Shown here piece after piece: positions 27,548 to 34,645 of a DNA stretch of 64,000 nt (positions are counted from its first letter, which is position 1; each line of letters opens with the position of its first letter). Position numbers and translations under genes: made by a program. The notes below the pieces were generated by a model. That model saw only the letters and a program-made list of their open reading frames with translations, was not told where the DNA came from and ran no database searches. The stretch lies in the NCBI GenBank assembly GCA_001897375.1, contig MKSU01000004.1:151603-215602 (forward strand). The letters run 5' to 3'. This DNA is from Sphingomonas sp. 67-36 (lineage in GTDB: Bacteria > Pseudomonadota > Alphaproteobacteria > Sphingomonadales > Sphingomonadaceae).

Positions 27548-27559
27548 TCGCCGCGCCGG

Positions 27560-27694
27560 TTATTTCGCGCCGTCGGCCGTCTTCGAAACGGTCTTGCCGA
27601 CCGACGACACGTCCCGGCCCATCCCGGAGATCGTGTTGCATCCCGCGACCAGCAGTGCGGCGGCGATTGTCGTAAGTCCAAGAATCTTGCGCAT
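27560..27694 (-). CDS. Entericidin-like small lipoprotein
   Basis: This is a 44-aa precursor. The signal peptide MRKILGLTTIAAALLVAGC ends with the lipobox VAGC (Cys19). The mature peptide is NTISGMGRDVSSVGKTVSKTADGAK-like, matching the entericidin A/B family (NTxxGxGxDxxxxGxxxxxxA). A perfect ribosome site aggagg lies 6 nt before the ATG. Entericidins are outer-membrane lipoproteins linked to stationary-phase and stress responses. Upstream on the same strand lies a predicted EcfG-driven transcript; read-through from it would put this gene under the general stress response. Confidence 0.85.
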   Translation of the reverse strand: MRKILGLTTIAAALLVAGCNTISGMGRDVSSVGKTVSKTADGAK

Positions 27695-27757
27695 GATGCG
27701 GCCTCCTGTGGCCGGAATGGTCGATTTCATCGAGAAGTGCAAACCCGCCGGCGCCCG

Positions 27758-27860
27758 AAAAAGATTAAGGCCCGAAAGCGTCACCGGGGGGGAGGGGACG
27801 ACACTTTCGGGCCTGTGACTTGGATAGCGAGAGCGGGGGGGCAAAAATTCGCTATCCGAG
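27758..27860 (-). ncRNA. Candidate EcfG-dependent small RNA with two C-rich hairpin loops
   Basis: No reading frame is present here. From the predicted start near 27860, the RNA (minus strand) would form hairpin 1 with a 9-bp perfect stem (27849-27857 with 27822-27830) and an 18-nt loop holding seven consecutive C (27835-27841). Hairpin 2 has a 10-bp perfect stem (27804-27813 with 27769-27778), a 4-bp inner extension (27797-27800 with 27779-27782) and a loop CCCUCCCCCCCGGU. The U-rich tail UUAAUCUUUUU at 27768-27758 makes hairpin 2 look like an intrinsic terminator. The architecture recalls the sigma-T-dependent sRNA GsrN of Caulobacter, whose activity depends on a C-rich loop. Function and termination here are inferred. 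Confidence 0.6.
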
Positions 27861-27866
27861 CTTTTG

Positions 27867-27891
27867 AACGATCCGCCACAAGCCGGGTTCC
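27867..27891 (-). promoter_or_regulatory. EcfG-type promoter, perfect GGAAC-N16-CGTT
   Basis: On the minus strand GGAAC (27891-27887) is followed by exactly 16 nt and CGTT (27870-27867), the consensus of the alphaproteobacterial general stress sigma factor EcfG. It points away from phyP, just past the phyP terminator, and into the predicted small RNA and then the entericidin-like gene. Confidence 0.8.
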
Positions 27892-27901
27892 GTTCGTCGC
27901 T

Positions 27902-27930
27902 AAAAAAATGCGTCCGGTGCCGGAACGCGC
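27902..27930 (-). terminator. Intrinsic terminator after phyP
   Basis: On the minus strand a stem (GCGTTCCGG against CCGGACGC, one bulge, CA loop) is followed by A-T7 (27909-27902). It begins 7 nt after the phyP stop. The opposite strand also has a T run (27931-27935), so it could work in both directions. Confidence 0.75.
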
Positions 27931-27934
27931 TTTT

Positions 27935-29527
27935 TCATTCCCGGCCGACCACCGCGATCGAGATCGTATAGCTGCCCTCGACCGCATCATAGTCCATCGG
28001 CGCGCGGAGCTGACGGGACAGGCCCTCGATTACCCGCCCATAACGCTCGCGGAGCCGCGTGCCGAGCGCCTCGCTCTCGGCCAGTGCGGAAGACGTGACG
28101 CGCAGGATCGCGCGATTTTCCTGCCCGGGCGCCTGCTTGAGCGAGATGCGGAGCTGCGCTTGCGGATCGCAGGACAAGGCCAGTTCCACCAGTTCCGTCA
28201 CCAGAAAGGCGACAGGAACGGCGATATCCTGGCTGACGAAGAAAGGATCGAGGTCCAGCGCGATGCCGAGCTTGCTGCCCTCCGGCGCGGTCGCGCGGAT
28301 GTTGGTGGCAAGCTCGCTGATGACCGGGCGCAGACCCAGGCCGCGGTTTTCCTCCATCTCCGCGAAATGGTTGCGGTGGACCACCGCCAGCGCATCGACA
28401 CGGCGCTGGATCGAGGCATAGGCCTGCGACGCGTCGGGCGTCCGCGCGCTGCGCGCGTGCAGGTTGATCAGGCTGGAGATGACCTGAAGGTTGTTCTTTA
28501 CGCGGTGGTGCACCTCGCGCGTCAGCCGCGTCTGGCGCACCAGCCCTTCGGCCAGACCCGCCTCGTGCAGCGCGACGGTACGGGTGAGCGCCCGGAAAGT
28601 GTCGCCTAACTCGCGGATCTCCTGCGCCGGCAGCGCGCGGAGCAACGCCGGGTCCGGTTCCTCGCCCGGCGTCAGCGCGGCCATGTTGGCGCGCAGCTCC
28701 CGCAACGGCCGCACCAGCAGCCGGTCGACGACGAACCACGACACGATCGCCGCCGCCGCCCACATCAGCAGCGGCAGCAGCAGCGCGATCACCAGCGACG
28801 AGGTGATCGGCGTGCTGCGCACCTGCATTTCCAGCGCGAGATCGGCGATGCCAAGATCGGTCCGGTTGGTGGTGCGTCGCTCCAGCGCCGATTCGCGTGG
28901 CAGATCGTCAATGGTCAGCCGCCGTTTGCCCTGGATCAGCGTCAATTCATAGCGATGCGCGAAGGCGCTGGGGTGGCTGACGCCGGCAAGGAAGCCCGTG
29001 GGGAAGAAAGCGGCGCCAAACATTCCGCGCCGATCCGTCGCCACGCCGAGCGACAATCCGTGCGCCGGCTGGATGCGGGCGTTCACCGTCGCACCCTCCG
29101 CCAGCATCGCGACGCGCCGGGCGCCGGGAAACGGCGTACCACACAACACCTTGCCCTGTCGATTGAAGATCACGAAACGCGTGCCGCTGGCCGATTGCTG
29201 GGCGAAAACGCCCTGCGCGCGCGCGCAACTCGGCGCATCCTGCGCGTCGCCCGCCAGCGCGTTGACGGTGCTGCGCAGCGCCGTCATGTCGCCGATCAGC
29301 TCGATCGCCATCGCCCGACTGCTCTCGGTGGAGGCAAGGCGCAGGTCTGCGCGCGCCTCGGTATCGGCGTTGCGGGTCGTCTGCAGCGTCGCGAAGACAG
29401 CGATGATCGCCAGCGGCAACAGCGCGATGCTGAGAATCAGGAGCAGCTTGGCTCCGGTCGGCCAGCGCACGATGAAGCTCGCCGCCAGCGCGGATGCGGA
29501 GCCGGGACGTTCGACTTTCCCAGCCAT
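27935..29527 (-). CDS. phyP: PhyP-like sensor histidine kinase/phosphatase of the general stress response
   Basis: This is a 530-aa membrane protein. A cytoplasmic start of about 25 residues is followed by a transmembrane helix (27-48), a periplasmic sensor region, a second helix (about 245-275), a HAMP-like segment and a HisKA_2 dimerisation domain with the H-box EVH-H341-RVKNNLQ. The following ATPase region is degenerate: the N-box reads TELVELALSCD with no Asn, and no DxGxG or G2 loop is visible. That argues for a phosphatase or a pseudokinase rather than an active kinase. In Sphingomonas, PhyP is encoded next to nepR/phyR and is a negative regulator of PhyR, which fits the position here, 14 nt after nepR on the same strand. 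Confidence 0.8.
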   Translation of the reverse strand: MAGKVERPGSASALAASFIVRWPTGAKLLLILSIALLPLAIIAVFATLQTTRNADTEARADLRLASTESSRAMAIELIGDMTALRSTVNALAGDAQDAPSCARAQGVFAQQSASGTRFVIFNRQGKVLCGTPFPGARRVAMLAEGATVNARIQPAHGLSLGVATDRRGMFGAAFFPTGFLAGVSHPSAFAHRYELTLIQGKRRLTIDDLPRESALERRTTNRTDLGIADLALEMQVRSTPITSSLVIALLLPLLMWAAAAIVSWFVVDRLLVRPLRELRANMAALTPGEEPDPALLRALPAQEIRELGDTFRALTRTVALHEAGLAEGLVRQTRLTREVHHRVKNNLQVISSLINLHARSARTPDASQAYASIQRRVDALAVVHRNHFAEMEENRGLGLRPVISELATNIRATAPEGSKLGIALDLDPFFVSQDIAVPVAFLVTELVELALSCDPQAQLRISLKQAPGQENRAILRVTSSALAESEALGTRLRERYGRVIEGLSRQLRAPMDYDAVEGSYTISIAVVGRE

Positions 29528-29541
29528 CTCGCCAGGCGCGC

Positions 29542-29706
29542 CTAATCCAGCTTTCCGAGCAGCGTCAGCATCTCGTCGGGAATGTCTTCCTCTATCGTCT
29601 TCTGATAGATCGAACGCAACGCAGATCCCATGTCGCGATCCTTCGCCGGCCTCGTCGCGCCTTTCTTCCGATCCGGTTTCCTTGCCTGATCGCCCGAACT
29701 CAACAC
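29542..29706 (-). CDS. nepR: Anti-sigma factor NepR
   Basis: This is a 54-aa protein. The C-terminal half has the NepR core GSALRSIYQKTIEEDIPDEMLTLLGKLD: helix 1 GxxLRxxY, the I-P-D turn and helix 2 LxxLLxxLD. NepR binds EcfG and is pulled off by phosphorylated PhyR. The N-terminal half is basic and probably disordered. The start is ambiguous: GTG at 29706 or TTG at 29703; no ATG is present upstream of the core except the internal Met26. A GGGGGG stretch acts as the ribosome site. It is divergent from phyR and cotranscribed with phyP. Confidence 0.85.
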   Translation of the reverse strand: MLSSGDQARKPDRKKGATRPAKDRDMGSALRSIYQKTIEEDIPDEMLTLLGKLD

Positions 29707-29806
29707 CTGCCCCCCGGAAACGCCCGACCGCACGGGATACCTAAAAGACGCGGTTGGCAAAAACCGCAAGGCCCCCGTCGCCCACAGCAACCGGGGAGAT
29801 TGATGA

Positions 29807-29831
29807 AACCAAAGAGACGCTCGTTGGTTCC
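29807..29831 (-). promoter_or_regulatory. EcfG-like promoter for nepR-phyP
   Basis: On the minus strand GGAAC (29831-29827) is followed by 16 nt and GGTT (29810-29807), one mismatch to GGAAC-N16-CGTT. A start near 29800 would give a leader of about 95 nt to nepR. It implies autoregulation of the anti-sigma factor. Confidence 0.55.
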
Positions 29832-29876
29832 ACCACCGGCGACAAAATCGTCGGGCGGGTGCAAAGTTGCCGTGCC

Positions 29877-29903
29877 GGAAATGCGTCGCCGGGTTAAAGC
29901 GTT
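29877..29903 (+). promoter_or_regulatory. Weak EcfG-like promoter candidate for phyR
   Basis: GGAAA (29877-29881), then 18 nt, then CGTT (29900-29903). Both the fifth base and the spacing deviate from consensus, so this is tentative; it is the best match in the phyR leader, 60 nt before the start. Confidence 0.3.
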
Positions 29904-29963
29904 TGAAATCGTTGGGGGAGGGCGCCTGAACCTTCCCTGTCTGGTACGGAGAATTCATTGTCC

Positions 29964-30761
29964 ATGTCGCTCGGTCAACAGCTCGCGCCGCATCTCCCCT
30001 TTCTCCGGCGCTATGGTCGCGCGCTGACCGGCAGCCAATCGCAGGGCGACAAATATGTGCGCGCCACGCTGGAGGCGATCGTCGCGGCGCCGGAGGAATT
30101 CCCGCGCGACGTCGATCCGCGACTCGGGCTTTACCGCACATTCCAGGCGATCTGGTCGTCGTCGAACATCGAGGATCCGCGAGATGCGGGCGACGCCAAC
30201 GAGCAGGAGATGGTGGCGCGCGCACGGCTGGCGCGGATGACGCCGCTGTCGCGACAGGCGCTATTGCTGACCGCGATGGAGGGCTTCACGCCGGAGGACA
30301 CCGCCTATCTGATCGGGGTTTCCGCCGACAAGGTGGAGGAACTGGTCGACGAGGCGATGACCGAGATCGAGAAGCAAACGCGCGCGCGCGTGCTGATAAT
30401 CGAGGACGAGCCGATCATCGCGATGGACGTCGAGACGATCGTTCGCGACCTCGGCCATGACGTGACCGGAGTGGCGGTGACGCGCGACGAAGCGGTGGCG
30501 CTGGCGATGGAGGACCGACCTGGACTGGTGCTGGCGGATATCCAGCTTGCCGACGACAGTTCCGGCATCGACGCAGTGAAGGATATCCTTGCCGAGTTCC
30601 GCGTGCCGGTGATCTTTATCACCGCCTTCCCGGAACGGCTGCTCACCGGCGAGCGGCCGGAGCCGACCTTTCTTATCACCAAGCCTTTCCAGCGTTCGAC
30701 GGTAAAGGCGGCGATCAGCCAGGCGCTGTTCTTCGATCAGGCGACCGTGCCGGCGAGCTGA
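29964..30761 (+). CDS. phyR: General stress response regulator PhyR
   Basis: This is a 265-aa protein. An N-terminal ECF-sigma-like domain (LGQQLAPHLPFLRRYGRALTGSQ..., sigma4-like part TPLSRQALLLTAMEGFTPEDTAYLIGVSADKVEELVDEA) is fused to a C-terminal receiver domain starting VLIIEDEPIIAMDVETIV, with phospho-acceptor Asp in LADIQLAD and Lys in ITKPF. On phosphorylation it mimics sigma and sequesters NepR. The ATG at 29964 gives the usual MSLGQQ start. The ribosome site ggag (29948-29951) is better spaced for a TTG two codons earlier (29958). It is divergent from nepR. Confidence 0.95.
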   Translation: MSLGQQLAPHLPFLRRYGRALTGSQSQGDKYVRATLEAIVAAPEEFPRDVDPRLGLYRTFQAIWSSSNIEDPRDAGDANEQEMVARARLARMTPLSRQALLLTAMEGFTPEDTAYLIGVSADKVEELVDEAMTEIEKQTRARVLIIEDEPIIAMDVETIVRDLGHDVTGVAVTRDEAVALAMEDRPGLVLADIQLADDSSGIDAVKDILAEFRVPVIFITAFPERLLTGERPEPTFLITKPFQRSTVKAAISQALFFDQATVPAS

Positions 30762-30772
30762 ACGGTTGATAC

Positions 30773-30797
30773 GGAGCCAAAACGGTTCTTGTTCGTT
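30773..30797 (+). promoter_or_regulatory. EcfG-like promoter, GGAGC-N16-CGTT
   Basis: GGAGC (30773-30777), 16 nt, CGTT (30794-30797), one mismatch to the EcfG consensus. It lies 12 nt after the phyR stop and only 8 nt before the ATG of the 47-aa gene, so the transcript would be nearly leaderless for that gene and would continue into ecfG. Confidence 0.55.
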
Positions 30798-30805
30798 TGG
30801 GTTGA

Positions 30806-30949
30806 ATGACAGACGAACATGAACAGATTCATCGCAGCACGGAGGAGGCAAGGGCCGGGGCCACGCCGCATATGACGCGGTATATCCTTGGTTTTTCGCT
30901 CCTCCTCGTGGTGGCGATCTTCGCGATCCTCGTGCTTGCGCGGCTCTAG
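30806..30949 (+). CDS. 47-aa single-span membrane peptide between phyR and ecfG
   Basis: The predicted protein has a hydrophilic, acidic N-terminus of about 22 residues (MTDEHEQIHRSTEEARAGAT), then a single hydrophobic helix (YILGFSLLLVVAIFAILVLARL) running to the C-terminus. It is too small to be caught by usual length cut-offs. The frame is clean, the amphiphilic layout is typical of regulatory membrane peptides, and an EcfG-like promoter sits 8 nt ahead. A second in-frame ATG (Met23, 30872) would give a 25-aa helix only. The function is unknown; a link to sensing in the stress response is inferred from position only. Confidence 0.6.
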   Translation: MTDEHEQIHRSTEEARAGATPHMTRYILGFSLLLVVAIFAILVLARL

Positions 30950-31061
30950 GCGGCACCGGAAGCGCAGCTTCGACGCGGGTGGAAAAACCCGTTCATAAGC
31001 CATATCTTGTTGAAACTGGCCGGGCTGCTATCCGGCCGAGGCGGGGAATGATCGCGACAGC

Positions 31062-31703
31062 ATGACGCATGATCCATCGCGTAAGGATGGTGCGGGCGCC
31101 GAATTGCCGGCCGGGCACACGGCGCTCCCCGATCCCGAGTTCAAGGCGCAGCTTGCGCAGGTGATCCCGCATCTGCGCGCCTTCGGGCGCTCGCTTTCCG
31201 GCAATCGTGACCTCGCCGACGATCTGGTGCAGGAAACGCTGCTCAAGGCGTGGGCCGCGCGCAAGCGGTTCCAGGCGGGGACGAACATGCGCGCATGGAC
31301 CTTCATCATCCTGCGCAACCTCTATCTCTCCCAGATGCGTCGCGCGCGCTTCAAGGGCGAGTGGGATGATCTCGTCGCCGACCGCCTGCTCGCCGCGCCC
31401 GCTGGGCAGGACAAGCATGTCGAGTTGGCCGATATGCAGCGCGCGCTGATGCACCTGCCGCAACCGCAACGCGAGGCGCTGATCCTCGTCGGTGCGGGCG
31501 GCTTCGCCTATGAGGAAGCGGCCGAGATCTGCGGCGTGGCGGTGGGCACGATCAAGAGCCGCGTCGCGCGCGGCCGGGTCGCGCTGGAGGCGCTGATGAG
31601 CGGCAGCGAGATGACCTCGCGCACCGGGCATAAGGGCGAAAGCGGCGGATCGACGCTGGATGCGATCATGCACGAAGTGGACGAACTGAGCCGCGACCGC
31701 TGA
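31062..31703 (+). CDS. ecfG: General stress sigma factor EcfG
   Basis: This is a 213-aa ECF15-type sigma factor. Sigma2 runs from PHLRAFGRSLSGNRDLADDLVQETLLKAWAARKRFQAGTNMRAWTFIILRNLYLSQMRR, and sigma4 contains LPQPQREALILVGAGGFAYEEAAEICGVAVGTIKSRVARGR. It directs the general stress regulon from GGAAC-N16/17-CGTT promoters. A 30-residue C-terminal tail (GSEMTSRTGHKGESGGSTL...) extends past sigma4. It is next to phyR and the 47-aa gene and convergent with a 55-aa gene whose stop is 6 nt away. Confidence 0.94.
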   Translation: MTHDPSRKDGAGAELPAGHTALPDPEFKAQLAQVIPHLRAFGRSLSGNRDLADDLVQETLLKAWAARKRFQAGTNMRAWTFIILRNLYLSQMRRARFKGEWDDLVADRLLAAPAGQDKHVELADMQRALMHLPQPQREALILVGAGGFAYEEAAEICGVAVGTIKSRVARGRVALEALMSGSEMTSRTGHKGESGGSTLDAIMHEVDELSRDR

Positions 31704-31709
31704 TCGCGG

Positions 31710-31877
31710 TCAGGCGATTCGCTCCAGTTGCATGAGCAGGTCGCGCATTGCGTCATCCCTGCCCACGACGCGGAACGCCTCGCGCAGGGACTCCCCCACC
31801 GGATCGCTCGCACGCGGTCTCGCCACCATCTGGATGGCGGGATTGTCATCATCGCGAAACGGGCCTGGGTATTCCAT
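31710..31877 (-). CDS. 55-aa protein convergent to ecfG, NepR-like pattern
   Basis: The protein is MEYPGPFRDDDNPAIQMVAR..., ending VGESLREAFRVVGRDDAMRDLLMQLERIA. The segment GxxLRxxF followed by MxxLLxxLE resembles the two-helix core of NepR (GxxLRxxY...MLxLLxxLD), but the linker is about three residues shorter and the I-P-D turn is absent. It could be a diverged NepR paralogue, or an unrelated helical peptide. An EcfG-like promoter (31911-31887) lies 9 nt before the ATG. The frame is complete, starts with ATG and fills the space between ecfG and glnE. Confidence 0.6.
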   Translation of the reverse strand: MEYPGPFRDDDNPAIQMVARPRASDPVGESLREAFRVVGRDDAMRDLLMQLERIA

Positions 31878-31886
31878 AGTGGCGAA

Positions 31887-31911
31887 AACGGTTGAATGCG
31901 GATGAAGTTTC
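31887..31911 (-). promoter_or_regulatory. EcfG-like promoter, GAAAC-N16-CGTT
   Basis: On the minus strand GAAAC (31911-31907), 16 nt, CGTT (31890-31887), one mismatch to consensus. The ATG of the 55-aa gene follows after 9 nt, a spacing nearly identical to that before the 47-aa gene, so both would be read from almost leaderless mRNA. Confidence 0.5.
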
Positions 31912-31930
31912 TCGGCAGGTAGGCGCCGCT

Positions 31931-34645
31931 ATGACTGACCTCGCCCGCTTCGACGCAAACGCCTCACAAGCCATCGCGCATGACGCCGTCGCACGCGCGC
32001 GTGTCAACGCGCCGTTCCTGTCGATGCTGCTCGATCGCGAGCCGGGCCTCGCCGCCGCGCTGGAGAGCGGCGCGCTGCCGTTGGCGGAGGAGGCCGCGAT
32101 CGGCGACGGGCCGGCGGCACGCGAATTGCGGCTGGCGCGGCGGCGGCTGGCGCTGGTGGCGGCGATCGGTGACCTTTCCGGCGCGCTGGACCTGACCGGC
32201 GTCACCCACGCGCTATCCGACTTCGCCGATGCCGCGCTCGACCGCGCGATCCGCGCTGCGATCGAGGAACGCACCCCCGGCGCGGCGCCGATCGGCTTCA
32301 CCGCGATCGCTCTCGGCAAGCAGGGCAGTCGCGAACTGAACTATTCGTCGGACATCGATCCGATCCTGCTGTTCGACCCGCTCACCCTGCCGACCAGGCC
32401 GCGCGAGGACCCGGCCGATGCGGCGGTACGGATCGGGCGCCGGGTGGTCGAGCTGCTTCAGGCGCTTGACGGCGATGGCTATGTCTTGCGCATCGACCTG
32501 CGGCTGCGCCCCTCGCCGGAAGTGACCCCGATCGTCATTCCGGTCGAGGCGGCGATCGGCTATTACGAATCGCAGGCACTGCCATGGGAGCGCGCTGCCT
32601 TCATCCGCGCGCGCGCCTGTGCGGGCGATATGGCGCTCGGCGCGCGCTTCCTGGAGGCGATCCGGCCATTCGTATGGCGACGCAGCCTCGATTTCGGCGC
32701 GATCGGGGAGATCGTCGACATCACCCGGCGCATCCGCGATCACCATTCACAAGGTCAGGCGTTCGGCCCCGGCTATGATCTGAAGCGTGGGCGCGGCGGC
32801 ATCCGCGAAGTAGAGTTCTTCGCGCAGATCCATCAGCTTATCCACGGCGGCCGCGATCCGGCACTGCGCGTCGGCGATACCCGTGCGGCGCTCGCCGCAC
32901 TCGCCGCGGCGGGGCGCATCGACCCGGACGACGCACACGCGCTGACGGAAGCCTATGTCGCGCTGCGGACGATCGAGCATCGCGTGCAGATGATCGACGA
33001 CCGCCAGACGCATCATCTCCCGGCGGGCGAAGCGCTCGATCGCGTCGCGCGGCTCGACGGACGGGCGGACGGTGCGGCGCTGCTCGATCACCTGCGTCCG
33101 CATGTCGAGCGCGTGGCGGCGGTGTTCGACCGGCTCGCCGCGCCGCCAGACACCGCGCTGTCCACCGATCATGAACGGCTGGTCGAGCAACTCGCTGCCG
33201 CCGGTTTCACCGATGCGGAGGGCGCGGCGACGCGGATCGCATTGTGGCGCTCCGGCCGTTATCCGGCGTTGCGTAGTCCGGCGGCGAAAGCGGCACTTGA
33301 GGCGGTTCTGCCCGGTATCGTCGCCGCCTTCGCCGACGCGCCGGTGCCGCAGGCCGCGCTGCAACGGCTCGATTCGTTGCTCGAACGGCTGCCGAGCGCG
33401 ATCAACATCTTCCGTCTGCTAGAGGCGCGGCCCGCGCTTGCCGGCCTGCTCGCGGCGGTGCTGAGCCACGCGCCGACGCTCGCCGACGAATTGGCACGCC
33501 GTCCCGACCTGCTTGACGGATTGATCGACGCCACCGCGCTCGCGCCGGTCGGCGATCTCGCCGAACTGGTCACGGAGATGGAGGCATGGGAGCGCGGCGC
33601 GGACTATCAGGCGCAGCTCGACCACGTCCGTCGCGTGGTCGGCGACAAGCGGTTCGCGCTCGGCACGCAGATCGTCGCTGGCTCCGCCGATCCGCTTGAT
33701 GTTTCCGCTGGCTACGCCCTTGTCGCGGAGGCGGCGATCGAGGCGCTCACCCATGCCACGATCGACGAGTTCGTCCGCGCGCATGGCCGCGTGCCGGACA
33801 GCGAGTTCGTCATCCTCGCGCTCGGGCGGCTCGGCGGCGGGGCGCTGACCCACGCCTCGGACCTCGACCTGATCTATCTGTTCACCGGCGATTTCGCGGC
33901 GGAATCGGACGGGTCGAAGCCGCTCGGCGCGACGCTCTACTATAACCGGCTGGCGCAGCGGGTGACGGCGGCGCTGTCGGTCGCCACCGCCGCCGGGCCA
34001 CTCTATTCGGTCGATACCCGGTTGCGGCCGTCCGGCGCGCAAGGGCCGCTGGTGGTGAGCATGGATTCCTTCGCCCGTTATCAGCGCGAGGATGCCTGGA
34101 CATGGGAGCATATGGCGCTGACCCGCGCGCGGCGGGTGTTCGGCTCCCCCGCCGCCCGCGCCGCGCTCGCCGCTGAGATCGAGGCGGTGCTCGCCGGCGC
34201 GCGCAAGCTGCATGATATCGTGGTCGATGCCGCGAAGATGCGCGCCGAGATGGCGGCGCACAAGCAACCCGCCGGTCCGCTCGATGCGAAGCTGCTGCCG
34301 GGCGGCCTCGTCGATCTGGAGTTTGCGGTGCATACGCTCCAGCTTGAGCATCGCACCGGCTTCGATCCGGGGCTGGCGCGCGCCATCGCCTTGCTCGGGC
34401 CGCTGCTGCCGGCGGGGACGGGCGCGGCATATGAGTTGCTGACCCGCCTGCTCGTCACGCTGCGGCTGGTCGCGCCCGATGCGCAGGAACCGGAGGCAGC
34501 GGCGACGCGCGCGCTAGTGGCGCGGGCGCTTGGCGTGAAGGATTGGGCGGCGGTGCTTGCCGGGCTGGATGCGGCGCGGCAGGAGGTGCGCGCCGCGTGG
34601 CTAGGAGTGATAGATGGACACGATTCCCGACCTGACGCTGGTTGA
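31931..34645 (+). CDS. glnE: Bifunctional glutamine synthetase adenylyltransferase/deadenylylase GlnE
   Basis: This 904-aa enzyme attaches and removes AMP on glutamine synthetase according to nitrogen status. Two nucleotidyltransferase domains are visible: the N-terminal deadenylylase with GKQGSRELNYSSDIDPILLFD (about residue 130) and the C-terminal adenylyltransferase with GRLGGGALTHASDLDLIYLF (about residue 635). Both are followed by the helical domains, including KRGRGGIREVEFFAQIHQL and LLPGGLVDLEFAVHTLQL. The start is the ATG before TDLARFDANAS; a TTG 39 nt upstream lies within the stress promoter of the divergent gene. It overlaps the next gene by 32 nt. Confidence 0.95.
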   Translation: MTDLARFDANASQAIAHDAVARARVNAPFLSMLLDREPGLAAALESGALPLAEEAAIGDGPAARELRLARRRLALVAAIGDLSGALDLTGVTHALSDFADAALDRAIRAAIEERTPGAAPIGFTAIALGKQGSRELNYSSDIDPILLFDPLTLPTRPREDPADAAVRIGRRVVELLQALDGDGYVLRIDLRLRPSPEVTPIVIPVEAAIGYYESQALPWERAAFIRARACAGDMALGARFLEAIRPFVWRRSLDFGAIGEIVDITRRIRDHHSQGQAFGPGYDLKRGRGGIREVEFFAQIHQLIHGGRDPALRVGDTRAALAALAAAGRIDPDDAHALTEAYVALRTIEHRVQMIDDRQTHHLPAGEALDRVARLDGRADGAALLDHLRPHVERVAAVFDRLAAPPDTALSTDHERLVEQLAAAGFTDAEGAATRIALWRSGRYPALRSPAAKAALEAVLPGIVAAFADAPVPQAALQRLDSLLERLPSAINIFRLLEARPALAGLLAAVLSHAPTLADELARRPDLLDGLIDATALAPVGDLAELVTEMEAWERGADYQAQLDHVRRVVGDKRFALGTQIVAGSADPLDVSAGYALVAEAAIEALTHATIDEFVRAHGRVPDSEFVILALGRLGGGALTHASDLDLIYLFTGDFAAESDGSKPLGATLYYNRLAQRVTAALSVATAAGPLYSVDTRLRPSGAQGPLVVSMDSFARYQREDAWTWEHMALTRARRVFGSPAARAALAAEIEAVLAGARKLHDIVVDAAKMRAEMAAHKQPAGPLDAKLLPGGLVDLEFAVHTLQLEHRTGFDPGLARAIALLGPLLPAGTGAAYELLTRLLVTLRLVAPDAQEPEAAATRALVARALGVKDWAAVLAGLDAARQEVRAAWLGVIDGHDSRPDAG

